Shown here piece by piece: positions 7,855-15,694 of a stretch of 59,598 nt of DNA. Under the pieces are notes generated by a model. It was not told where the DNA came from. It saw nothing but the letters and a program-made list of their open reading frames with translations, and did no database searches. This stretch comes from Actinomycetes bacterium. GTDB taxonomy: Bacteria; Actinomycetota; Actinomycetes; Actinomycetales; Actinomycetaceae. Position 1 is the first letter of the stretch. Each line of letters begins with the position of its first letter. The position numbers were made by a program, and so were the translations under genes. The DNA is taken from contig JAEWHO010000046.1 in the NCBI GenBank assembly GCA_023387755.1, positions 1-59,598 on the forward strand. Reading direction: 5' to 3'.

Positions 7855-9168
7855 TTACGCCCGCTGACCGCGATCCGGCTCGTGCGTAGCGCCGCGGCCG
7901 GCTGCCAGTTCAGCAGCCGCCAGATCCGTGAGCTTCCGCCGATCGATTTTACCCGGCCCCCGCTCGGGGTACTGATCGACGGCGACGACGGCCCGCGGCC
8001 GACAGGCCGCGGGTAGCAGCGCCAAGTCAGCGCGCATCCGGACTAGCAGTGCCGCAAGGTCACAAACAGCCGGGTCGTTAGCGTGCACGACCGCCGTCAC
8101 CCGCTGCCCCCATCGCTCATCGGGAACCCCCACAATAATCGCCGAATACCCGGCCTCATCGAGTGCGCTCTCCACTTGCCCAGGGTTCACATTGACGCCG
8201 CCGGAAATAATGACGTCATCCATCCGGCCCAGGACCCTCACGGTGCCGTCAGCGCTAAGGTGGCCGCGGTCACCGGTACGCAGCGTACCAGTGGTCACCA
8301 TCGGGCCGGTGAGGATAATCCGGCCGCAGCCGGCGTCGTCGGGATTCTCAATGGCAACCCGCACCCCGGCCAACGGGCGGCCATCGTAAACGCAACCGCC
8401 CGCCGTCTCAGACATCCCATAGGTGCGCACAATCGCTAACCCACATGCCTGCGCGGCGGCAGCGGTGCGGGCGGGGAGGGCCGCGCCCCCGACAAGGATC
8501 CGGCTGGTGTGGGCGGCGATGGTGGCGGCAGCGGCGCGGTGGCGGGGATCGACCAGGGTGTGCAGCTGGGTGGGGACGAGTGAGGTGTACACGCGGTAGG
8601 GGAGGGAGCCGGGGCCGCCTGAATGTGCGGCGCCGGGTTTCCGGTGCGCGGCAGACTCTTCACCGGCCGCGGCCTCTTCACAGGCGCGTGCTAAAGCCGC
8701 GGGGGAGAAGCCGCCCGAAAAGTCGGCCACCACCGGTGTGGTACCGGCCAGCACACTGCGCACCAGCACTTGGAACCCGGCAATATGATGCGTCGGCAGG
8801 CCCGTCACCCAGCGCGGCGTGCCTGTGGGCGAGCCATCTGAGGGGGCGAGGGCCGCATGCGTGGCCTCAGCCGAGGCCCGCAGGTGGGTAGCCCCCAATG
8901 CGATCAGCGATCCCGTCCCGGTAGTTGATCCCGAGGTTTCAATGACGACGACGCAATGCTCAGGCAGGGACTGCAATTGTCCGAGTGTATCCGGTAGCGA
9001 AGTAGCTCCGGGGGCGCGCATGAGCAGCGGCGGTAGTCCGGGGCAGGTCAGGCGCTCTTTGATCAGATCCATTAGCCGGTCGATGTCGGCGGCGCAGAGG
9101 CCGCCGGTCGTGGGTAGGAGGGCACCGGCAGAGCAGTGAATCAACTCGGATCGAGGGGAGCAGGGCAC
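7855..9168 (-). CDS. menE: o-succinylbenzoate-CoA ligase MenE
   Basis: A 437-residue, short-form acyl-adenylate-forming enzyme that activates o-succinylbenzoate to its CoA thioester. AMP-binding motifs are visible: P-loop TSGSTTGTG near residue 78, RTYGMSETAGG near 255, a GDRG-type hinge region, and the catalytic-lysine segment GPGKIDRR near the C-terminus. A 20-residue His/Gly/Ala-rich insertion around residue 180-195 is unlike the compact core and is probably a surface loop. It starts at GTG 9168, 6 nt after a TACCAT -10 box. It forms an operon with menA; menB lies upstream on the same strand but is separated by two strong hairpins. Confidence 0.94.
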   Translation of the reverse strand: MPCSPRSELIHCSAGALLPTTGGLCAADIDRLMDLIKERLTCPGLPPLLMRAPGATSLPDTLGQLQSLPEHCVVVIETSGSTTGTGSLIALGATHLRASAEATHAALAPSDGSPTGTPRWVTGLPTHHIAGFQVLVRSVLAGTTPVVADFSGGFSPAALARACEEAAAGEESAAHRKPGAAHSGGPGSLPYRVYTSLVPTQLHTLVDPRHRAAAATIAAHTSRILVGGAALPARTAAAAQACGLAIVRTYGMSETAGGCVYDGRPLAGVRVAIENPDDAGCGRIILTGPMVTTGTLRTGDRGHLSADGTVRVLGRMDDVIISGGVNVNPGQVESALDEAGYSAIIVGVPDERWGQRVTAVVHANDPAVCDLAALLVRMRADLALLPAACRPRAVVAVDQYPERGPGKIDRRKLTDLAAAELAAGRGATHEPDRGQRA

Positions 9169-9174
9169 CTCTTC

Positions 9175-9180
9175 ATGGTA
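9175..9180 (-). promoter_or_regulatory. Leaderless -10 box of menE-menA
   Basis: TACCAT on the minus strand lies 6 nt before the GTG start of menE, implying that menE-menA has its own promoter, separate from menB. Confidence 0.5.
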
Positions 9181-9366
9181 CGCGCCGTCATGGTACGCGT
9201 CATACCCCGGGTTGATACCGACTCCTGCTCAGCAGGGAGGCGGTGGCCGGGAAAATCAGCCAGGTGCGGGCCGCGATTAGGGGCGAGTTTTGGGCAGAAT
9301 AGGGGTGACGGCGCGATTGGCCGACGTTGGGAGGAGGGCCCACCGTTTTCATTCGCAGCTTGCGTT

Positions 9367-9425
9367 CCTGATTTCCGCAGGGGGAAATCAGGGGCGGGGG
9401 GCTTGGCTCACAGGAGCCAAGCCCC
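9367..9425 (-). terminator. Tandem hairpins downstream of menB
   Basis: Two perfect stem-loops lie 46-105 nt after the menB stop. The first has an 11-bp stem (GGGGCTTGGCT at 9398-9408, AGCCAAGCCCC at 9415-9425). The second has a 10-bp stem (CCTGATTTCC at 9367-9376, GGAAATCAGG at 9383-9392). Neither has a clear U tract, so tandem termination or 3'-end protection is inferred. Confidence 0.6.
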
Positions 9426-9471
9426 TTCACCTTGTCTGGCTACTCGCGAGGGGCCGCTAGCCCGCGAGGGC

Positions 9472-10413
9472 TCAGCAGGGATGAGAGAAGCGGGACCAGT
9501 CCGGATCGCGCCGCTCCACAAAAGCGTCGCGCCCCTCATTGGCTTCGTCGGTCATATAGGCCAGGCGGGTGGCCTCGCCAGCAAAAACCTGCTGCCCGGC
9601 GAGCCCGTCGTCGGCCAGGTTGAAGGCGAATTTGAGCATGCGGATGGCCTGGGGGGATTTAGTGCTGAGGATGCGCGCGTACTCGAGCGCCAGCTCCTCG
9701 ATCTCGCTGTGATCGGCCACCTCATTGACCACACCCCAGCGTTCGGCGTCCTCCGCCGAGTACTCGCGAGCCAGGAAGAAGATTTCCCGGGCGCGCTTAT
9801 CGCCAATCTGGCGGGCTAGCAGCGCGGAGCCATAGCCGGCGTCAAAGGACCCCACATTCGCGTCCGTCTGCATAAAGCGGGCGTGTTGGCGGGAAGCGAT
9901 AGACAGGTCTGCCACCACATTGAGGGAATGGCCGCCCCCGGCCGCCCACCCGCTCACCACACAGATAATGACCTTCGGCATGGTGCGCATCAGGCGCTGG
10001 ACTTCCAGGATGTGCAGCCGCCCGGCCCGTGCCGGATCAACCTGTTCCGCACGCACCTCGGGGGAGGCACTGGCGTCGGCGCCGTCGCGCTCATACTGGT
10101 AGCCGCTGCGCCCACGCACCCGCTGGTCCCCACCGGAACAAAACGCCCAACCGCCGTCCTTGGGGCTCGGCCCATTACCGGTCAAAATAATGCTGCCCAC
10201 ACTCGGGGTGAGGCGGGCGTGATCGAGCGCGCGGTAGAGCTCGTCCACGGTGTGGGGCCGGAACGCATTACGCACCTCGGGGCGGTTGAAGGCAATCCGC
10301 ACGGTCGGTAGATCGGCGCCGTCACCGTCAATCGCCCGATGGTAGGTAATATCGGTGAAATCAAATCCGGGAATATTCCGCCATTTTTCCGGCCGGAAAG
10401 GTTGATTCTCCAT
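9472..10413 (-). CDS. menB: 1,4-dihydroxy-2-naphthoyl-CoA synthase MenB
   Basis: A 313-residue crotonase-fold enzyme that cyclises o-succinylbenzoyl-CoA to DHNA-CoA. Family landmarks are FNRPEVRNAFRPHTVDEL (residues ~44-61), the oxyanion/active-site segment FCSGGDQRVRG, and the NAD(P)-independent MenB signature GGGHSLNVVADLSIAS with the following SFDAGYGS. The length is usual for actinobacterial MenB. An AAGGAG ribosome site precedes the ATG at 10413. The promoter is shared divergently with menF through a palindromic operator candidate. The following menE-menA unit appears to have a separate promoter. Confidence 0.97.
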   Translation of the reverse strand: MENQPFRPEKWRNIPGFDFTDITYHRAIDGDGADLPTVRIAFNRPEVRNAFRPHTVDELYRALDHARLTPSVGSIILTGNGPSPKDGGWAFCSGGDQRVRGRSGYQYERDGADASASPEVRAEQVDPARAGRLHILEVQRLMRTMPKVIICVVSGWAAGGGHSLNVVADLSIASRQHARFMQTDANVGSFDAGYGSALLARQIGDKRAREIFFLAREYSAEDAERWGVVNEVADHSEIEELALEYARILSTKSPQAIRMLKFAFNLADDGLAGQQVFAGEATRLAYMTDEANEGRDAFVERRDPDWSRFSHPC

Positions 10414-10479
10414 CGGGGTTACTCCTTGCTATGAGGGCCGATAACTGCGGGCGCACCGCGCGCCAACTCACCCCACGTT

Positions 10480-10501
10480 ACTGTAGCGAACGCGCTACAG
10501 T
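10480..10501. promoter_or_regulatory. Palindromic operator candidate in the menB/menF divergent promoter
   Basis: Perfect 9-bp inverted repeats, ACTGTAGCG (10480-10488) and CGCTACAGT (10493-10501), with a 4-bp spacer. Each arm contains TACAGT, a good TANNNT -10 box, one on each strand, facing menB and menF respectively. A dimeric repressor bound here would cover both -10 boxes. The symmetric site is directly visible; the regulator and its binding are inferred. Confidence 0.6.
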
Positions 10502-10530
10502 GGGGGAGGGTTTCCCTGGAAGGATAGTAC

Positions 10531-11754
10531 GTGCACGAACTTGCTCAGCTGCTAACTGCGCCTCGCCCATTGGTGTGGTGGCACGGCCACGCAGACCAAC
10601 TCCAGGCAACCATCGGCCACGGCGAATTCGCTCGCTTTGAAGCCGTCGGCCCAGACCGCTTCACCACCCTGCAGGAGCGTTTCTCCCGCCTGTGTGACCG
10701 CCTGCCAGCCCACACCTGCGGGGTGCGGGCTTTCGTCTCGGCCGCATTTTCCCCGGATTCCCAGACCCCTTCAGTACTGATCGTTCCGCGGATCCAGTGG
10801 CAGTTCACGGGGGATTCGGTACGGTGTATTGATCTCACCGCTATGACCGTCGACGCCGATTGCGGCCACCCCCGGCCTGAGCCTTCGCCCCAGCCGCCTG
10901 CCACCGGGCAAGTCCCCACCTCCGCCCCGTGGCTGACCCCCGCTGACTTCGAGCGGGGCGTCGCTGAGGCGACCGCCCGCATCGAGCGCGGAGACTTGGC
11001 GAAAACCGTCCTGGCTCGTGACGCCGTCGTCGCCCTCAACGGTGCCGTACCCCTGGCCGAACTCCTCACCAGCTTGCACGCCACCTACCCCCAGTGCTGG
11101 ACCTTCCACGTGGACGGGCTAGTGGGGGCCAGCCCCGAGCGGCTCGTGCGGGTGGAAAATTCGCGGGTATCCTCCCGGGCCCTGGCCGGCTCCGCGCCGG
11201 TAACCGGAGATATTGACGTCGATGACGCCGCCGCCAACGATCTGCTCACCAGTGCCAAGGACCAGTCCGAACACGCCTACGCTGCCCGCAGTATCGTGGA
11301 AGTTCTGCGGGCAATCGCCGATGTAGACGTTTCCCCCACCCACCTGGTACGCCTACCCACCATCATGCACCTGGCCACTGACGTGACCGGGGAATTGCGC
11401 ACCCCCCACTCCGCCACCGAAATCGCCGGCATGCTGCACCCCTCCGCAGCGATCTGCGGCACGCCACGGGCAGAAGCCGCGCGCGTGTTGGCCGAGCTGG
11501 AGGGTTTTGACCGGGGCCGCTACAGCGGGCCGGTGGGCTGGGTGAATGACTGCGGTGACGGCGAATTTGTGATCGCCCTGCGCTGCGGCCTGATCGAACC
11601 CGGCATACACGGCGAGCAGATACGGCTCTTTGCGGGGGCCGGGATCGTCAGCGGCTCAGATCCAGCGCGGGAGCGCTGCGAGACGGAGACTAAAATGTTG
11701 CCCATGCGCAATGCCCTCGCTTCCGTACTATCTGCCAGCGGGGAGGGAATATGA
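10531..11754 (+). CDS. menF: Isochorismate synthase MenF
   Basis: A 407-residue chorismate-binding enzyme that converts chorismate to isochorismate, the first committed step to menaquinone. Conserved segments include ERGDLAKTVLARD with the general-base lysine (~residue 155), SPERLVRVE, LAGSAPV, the E-H-x(n)-V segment around SEHAYAARSIVE, LHPSAAICGTPR, and GRYSGPVGW with the C-terminal FAGAGIVSGSDP. A salicylate or anthranilate synthase is less likely, given the position next to menC and menD. GTG start with GGAAGG upstream. The stop overlaps the menC start (ATGA). Confidence 0.92.
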   Translation: MHELAQLLTAPRPLVWWHGHADQLQATIGHGEFARFEAVGPDRFTTLQERFSRLCDRLPAHTCGVRAFVSAAFSPDSQTPSVLIVPRIQWQFTGDSVRCIDLTAMTVDADCGHPRPEPSPQPPATGQVPTSAPWLTPADFERGVAEATARIERGDLAKTVLARDAVVALNGAVPLAELLTSLHATYPQCWTFHVDGLVGASPERLVRVENSRVSSRALAGSAPVTGDIDVDDAAANDLLTSAKDQSEHAYAARSIVEVLRAIADVDVSPTHLVRLPTIMHLATDVTGELRTPHSATEIAGMLHPSAAICGTPRAEAARVLAELEGFDRGRYSGPVGWVNDCGDGEFVIALRCGLIEPGIHGEQIRLFAGAGIVSGSDPARERCETETKMLPMRNALASVLSASGEGI

Positions 11755-12827
11755 GGGTTTACCGCACAGGTTTGCGCACCCGGTTCCGCGGGATCACCGT
11801 GCGCGACGGCGTACTACTGCGGCTAGGCGACCGCTGGGCCGAGTTCTCACCCTTCCCCGAGTATGACGACGCCTATGCGCTGCGGTGGCTGTACGCCGCA
11901 GTCAGTGCATTAGCTGAGCCGCTGCCCTGCCCGGTGCGGGACAGTATCCCCGTGAACGTCACGGTTCCGGCGGTGGACGCCGAACAGGCCTACGCGATTG
12001 TGCAGGCCAGCGGCGGCTGCCAAACCGCCAAAGTGAAAGTAGCCGAAGGCGGCCAGACCCTCGCCGATGACCAAGCCCGGCTGGAGGCCGTGCGGGCCGC
12101 ACTAGGAGGGGGCGGAGCGATCCGGGTAGACGCTAATACTGCGTGGAGTGTGGACGAGGCCGAAAAGATATTGCCGATCCTAGACCGCGCCGCTGCCGGC
12201 GGGCGTGGGCGGGGCGGCCTGCAATACGCCGAACAGCCGGTTGGTAGCGTCGACGATATGGCCGCGCTGCGGCGTCGTATTGATGTACCGATTGCTGCCG
12301 ATGAATCGATTAGGCGCAGTAGCGACCCCCATGCAGTTGTGCGCCTAGACGCAGCCGATTACGCCGTCGTGAAAGCCCAACCCCTGGGGGGTGTGCGCGC
12401 GGCACTGAATCTAATCGAAGACCTCGCCCTGCCCACCGTGATCTCCTCCGCCCTAGAGAGTTCGGTAGGGATCGCGGCGGGCGTCCACCTGGCGGCGTGC
12501 GTACCTTCAGAATTGACGCGCGATGCCGATAAACGCCCGCTCGCATGCGGGCTAGCAACCGTGCACCTATTCGACGACGACGTCACCAGCACGCCGCTCC
12601 TACCGGAACAGGGTGAACTGCCGGTACGCGCTATCACCCCGGACCGCCTCCTGGCCGGGGATGCGCAGGTGTGTGCCGATGCGGAAACCGAACGCTGGTG
12701 GCGGCAGCGGCTGGAACGGGTCGCCCGCCTGGCTGGCGACCGCGAGGCCGCCTCACCCTATCCCGGTCTAACTATCAATGCGGAGCATGTCGCTGACGTT
12801 ATCCAAGCCCAGGTGCGTGATGAGTGA
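11751..12827 (+). CDS. menC: o-succinylbenzoate synthase MenC
   Basis: A 358-residue enolase-superfamily enzyme that dehydrates SHCHC to o-succinylbenzoate. The catalytic lysine is in AKVKVAE (near residue 95). Metal ligands are visible in VDANTAWSV (Asp), YAEQPV (Glu) and IAADESIR (Asp), and a further lysine is in AVVKAQPLGG. Members from actinobacteria have the same compact N-terminal capping domain. It overlaps menF by 4 nt and menD by 8 nt, so menF-menC-menD is a translationally coupled operon. Confidence 0.94.
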   Translation: MRVYRTGLRTRFRGITVRDGVLLRLGDRWAEFSPFPEYDDAYALRWLYAAVSALAEPLPCPVRDSIPVNVTVPAVDAEQAYAIVQASGGCQTAKVKVAEGGQTLADDQARLEAVRAALGGGGAIRVDANTAWSVDEAEKILPILDRAAAGGRGRGGLQYAEQPVGSVDDMAALRRRIDVPIAADESIRRSSDPHAVVRLDAADYAVVKAQPLGGVRAALNLIEDLALPTVISSALESSVGIAAGVHLAACVPSELTRDADKRPLACGLATVHLFDDDVTSTPLLPEQGELPVRAITPDRLLAGDAQVCADAETERWWRQRLERVARLAGDREAASPYPGLTINAEHVADVIQAQVRDE

Positions 12828-14607
12828 GCCGGCCTCCCTACGCCTAGCCCGGCTCGTTTTGGGCGAGCTCGTGGCTGCCGGGGTGGAACATCTCGTACTC
12901 AGTCCCGGGTCCCGCTCCGCCCCGCTCGCCTACGTGTGCGGCGAATTCCCGCTGCACACCACCGTCCGGCTCGATGAACGCTCCGCCGCATTCACCGCGC
13001 TAGGCATGGCTATGGCAAGCGGACGCCCCGCCGTCGTTGTTACCACCTCCGGATCGGCAGTGGCGAACCTCTATCCCGCTCTCACTGAAGCTGACGCGGC
13101 TGCGGTCCCTCTCATCGCGCTCACCGCCGACCGGCCCCGCCGCCTATGGAATACCGGCGCGAACCAAACCACTCGGCAATGGGGGATTTTTGAGCCCATC
13201 GTCCGCGCCAGCTTCCATATTGATCATCCCGACGACGCCGCCACCCCCGCAGTCCCGGCAGTGGTGCGGGCGGCCTATGAGCTGGCAGTCGGGCACCTGC
13301 CGAGCGCAGATATCGGTGCCGCCACAGCGCAGGAACTGGGGGAGCGGATCAACGCGCCCGGGCCGGTACATATAAACCTGAGCTTCGACATCCCTCTCAC
13401 ACCGGCCCCGTCCGGGCAAGAAAACACCCGCGGTGGGGGCGTGGGCGGTGCTGGTGCAGCCCACGTCACGAATGGGCCGGAGGCAGGCACGCGCACGACG
13501 GTGCGTGAAGGCGACGCGGCCGAGCAACTGCATGCTTTTCTGCGTGAACTTCCGCGTCCGTTCGTAATAGCCGGAGATAAAGCCGACCTCACGCCCGGGG
13601 TGAGCGGTCTTGCGGACCTGCCGGTTCCGGTCATTGCCGAACCCTCCTCAAACCTCCGCCACCTGCCGAATGCCCTACCCGGTGGGCCGCGGATACTGCA
13701 GGCAAACCCGGAGCTCACTGAAAGCATCGGCGCCGTCGTTACCCTGGGGCATCCCACACTCAACCGCCCGGTGACGGCCCTGCTCAGCGATACCACCCGC
13801 CCCCAATACGTGTGGTGCACCCATGACCGCGCCACCCGCCTAGCTGGGGACCACACACAGCGGCGCGCGTTCGTTGCGGTGGCGGGGAACGCGGCGAGGC
13901 TGGCCCCTTCCTGCGGTCCGGCCCCCTCTATCGACCCCGCCCCTACCTCGGAGCCAGCCCCCTCCTTTGATCCAAATTGGGCCGAGCGCTGGAGTCAGGC
14001 TGCCCGCGCCCTGCCGGGCCCCACGCTAACCCCCTACGACCGTGCTGCGCTGGCGGTGTGGGAACAGGCTGTGGCCGGCCAGGAGCAGCTCCTCCTCGGC
14101 GCATCCTCAGCTATTCGCAGCCTGGATCTCGCTCTGCCCGGCGGCGCTCGCGGACCATGCAGAGTCTGGGCCAATCGGGGTTTAGCCGGTATCGACGGGA
14201 GTATCGCCACCGGCTGGGGAATCGCTCTGGCCAGCGGTCAGCCCGTACGTTTACTGCTGGGCGACCTCACCTTCTTACATGACATTGCTTCCCTCAATTT
14301 CGGCTGCCTAGAAGAAGAACCAGACCTCAGCGTCGTCGTCCTCAATGACGCCGGCGGATCAATATTCGACGGCCTCGAACACGGCGAGCTAGCCCGCACC
14401 AGCCCAGCGGCCTGGCATCGCTTTGAGCGCTACTTCCTCACCCCGCAACGCACCGACTTAGCGGCGGCAGCCCGGGGTTTTGGCGTACCCACCCGAGCTA
14501 TAGATGTCACCTCGACGACGGCGCTCACCGACCTACGCGCAGTCCTCGCCGAACCGGTGCGCGGGTTGAACGTCGTGATCGTTAATCTGCCACCTGCGAC
14601 GCTGTAA
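12820..14607 (+). CDS. menD: SEPHCHC synthase MenD
   Basis: A 595-residue thiamine-diphosphate enzyme that condenses isochorismate with 2-oxoglutarate. The N-terminal pyrimidine-binding domain shows LSPGSRSAPLA, LDERSAAFTALGMA and VTTSGSAVANLYPA. The C-terminal domain carries the ThDP/Mg2+ region TGWGIALASGQPVRLLLGDL followed by FLHD and LNDAGGSIF. ATG 12820 was chosen because it begins SEPASLRLARLVL, the usual start, and overlaps menC. Oddities are a Gly-rich loop near residue 205 and a Pro/Ala/Ser-rich insertion with a PAP-repeat period near residues 365-385. Both probably lie on the surface. Confidence 0.95.
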   Translation: MSEPASLRLARLVLGELVAAGVEHLVLSPGSRSAPLAYVCGEFPLHTTVRLDERSAAFTALGMAMASGRPAVVVTTSGSAVANLYPALTEADAAAVPLIALTADRPRRLWNTGANQTTRQWGIFEPIVRASFHIDHPDDAATPAVPAVVRAAYELAVGHLPSADIGAATAQELGERINAPGPVHINLSFDIPLTPAPSGQENTRGGGVGGAGAAHVTNGPEAGTRTTVREGDAAEQLHAFLRELPRPFVIAGDKADLTPGVSGLADLPVPVIAEPSSNLRHLPNALPGGPRILQANPELTESIGAVVTLGHPTLNRPVTALLSDTTRPQYVWCTHDRATRLAGDHTQRRAFVAVAGNAARLAPSCGPAPSIDPAPTSEPAPSFDPNWAERWSQAARALPGPTLTPYDRAALAVWEQAVAGQEQLLLGASSAIRSLDLALPGGARGPCRVWANRGLAGIDGSIATGWGIALASGQPVRLLLGDLTFLHDIASLNFGCLEEEPDLSVVVLNDAGGSIFDGLEHGELARTSPAAWHRFERYFLTPQRTDLAAAARGFGVPTRAIDVTSTTALTDLRAVLAEPVRGLNVVIVNLPPATL

Positions 14608-14725
14608 GGTTTCCACGAATCCGCCCCTCTCACAGCCACCTGCTCGTTTTTCTCGTAGCTACCTGGCACCGACTAACATTCAGCCCCTCATAGCCCCTGT
14701 GCTCTTCCTCCGCCAGAAGGATGGT

Positions 14726-14738
14726 ATGGTCAGACCAT
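14726..14738. promoter_or_regulatory. TGGTC-A-GACCA palindrome upstream of the CPBP protease gene
   Basis: ATGGTCAGACCAT is a perfect 13-bp palindrome about 140 nt before the gene at 14876. TGGTC-N-GACCA is the classic half-site layout of FadR/PdhR-type GntR regulators. A second short hairpin (GAGGCT/AGCCTC, 14751-14765) follows. The binding protein is unknown. Confidence 0.45.
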
Positions 14739-14875
14739 TGGGTTGGTTTGGAGGCTGCCAGCCTCGATTTGCAGCGGATATCTCCACGAGAGAATTCGTC
14801 AGTGGGAGCGATCTCAATCCGCTCAGCCCCGGCCTACCATGAATCGGTCAACAACCGGAACGACCAAAGGAAAAC

Positions 14876-15640
14876 GTGAAAACCCTGCGACACAACCATC
14901 CCATCCTTACTAGCCTTGTGCTTCTCGTTATGGCTTTTATGAGCCTGGCTCTGGGAGCTAAAGTCGTTGGCGATCCGTATTTAAATACGCCCCAGTATCT
15001 GCTCACGTACGTAATACCGCTGCTATTAGTGGGCGTAATTCTTGGCTTGGCCCAATGCTGGAGCATCGGCGCGTGGAGAAGCGGGACACTCCGTGATGCG
15101 GTGCGATTGGGGTGGCCTGTGCTGTTGACGTCCGCCCTGCTGATGGCTGTGGGGCTCTTGGCCGAGCACTCACATTCTGCCGGGGCGGGGCAGCGGCTGC
15201 TTCTGCTTATTGCGGCTATGTTTCTAACGGCAACTTTTGAGGAGTTCATCTACCGCGGGTTCATCCTGGCGATCGTGCTACCACTGGGACGAGTGCGCGC
15301 CGTTATTGTGTCGTCGTTGATATTCGCTCTCAGTCACCTCGCTAATCTGATCTCCCAACCGGAGGCAGTGATTACTACCGGAACCCAGGTGGTTTATACC
15401 TTCTTCCTGGGCGTTCTGCTCGCCTCAATCTATCTGCGCACCCGCAATATATGGCTGGTGGTGGGATTGCATATGGTGTTTAACGTGACTGGCTCATTAA
15501 CCAGTATTTTCTATACTCCCGGGCCGGCGAGCGGCGATATCAGCGTCCCCACCGCCGCGATCCAGTTAGTGCTGGTGGTGCCGCTGTTTATTGGGGCCAT
15601 CCGGTGCCTGAAGAAATCTTCAGGTAACGTTCAGCAATAG
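14876..15640 (+). CDS. CPBP family intramembrane metalloprotease
   Basis: A 254-residue, roughly eight-span membrane protein of the CAAX-protease/bacteriocin-processing (Abi) family. The three catalytic motifs are present: EE-x3-R in TFEEFIYRGF (near residue 122), FALSHL with the zinc His (near 146), and GLHMVFN (near 200). Family members process prenylated or membrane peptides, sometimes for bacteriocin self-immunity; no bacteriocin gene is seen nearby. GTG start with AAAGG upstream. The codon use is visibly less GC-biased than that of the men genes on either side. Confidence 0.88.
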   Translation: MKTLRHNHPILTSLVLLVMAFMSLALGAKVVGDPYLNTPQYLLTYVIPLLLVGVILGLAQCWSIGAWRSGTLRDAVRLGWPVLLTSALLMAVGLLAEHSHSAGAGQRLLLLIAAMFLTATFEEFIYRGFILAIVLPLGRVRAVIVSSLIFALSHLANLISQPEAVITTGTQVVYTFFLGVLLASIYLRTRNIWLVVGLHMVFNVTGSLTSIFYTPGPASGDISVPTAAIQLVLVVPLFIGAIRCLKKSSGNVQQ

Positions 15641-15694
15641 CGAAGTGCTCCCCCAGAAGGCCGTGCTTTTCTAATTATTGGAAAGGAGCAGTCG

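Larger units (their letters stand above)
9169..9471. other. 303-bp intergenic region between menE and menB
   Basis: Contains the menE promoter (9175-9180) and two strong hairpins downstream of menB (9367-9392 and 9398-9425). The rest (about 9181-9353) shows no coding pattern. GGTACGC occurs twice there (9177-9183 and 9191-9197), a short direct repeat next to the menE promoter. Confidence 0.6.

Noticed and set aside
9136..9819. 227-residue plus-strand frame across menE start and menB end
   Set aside because: It overlaps the real menB coding region on the other strand and the hairpins of the intergenic space; no motif.
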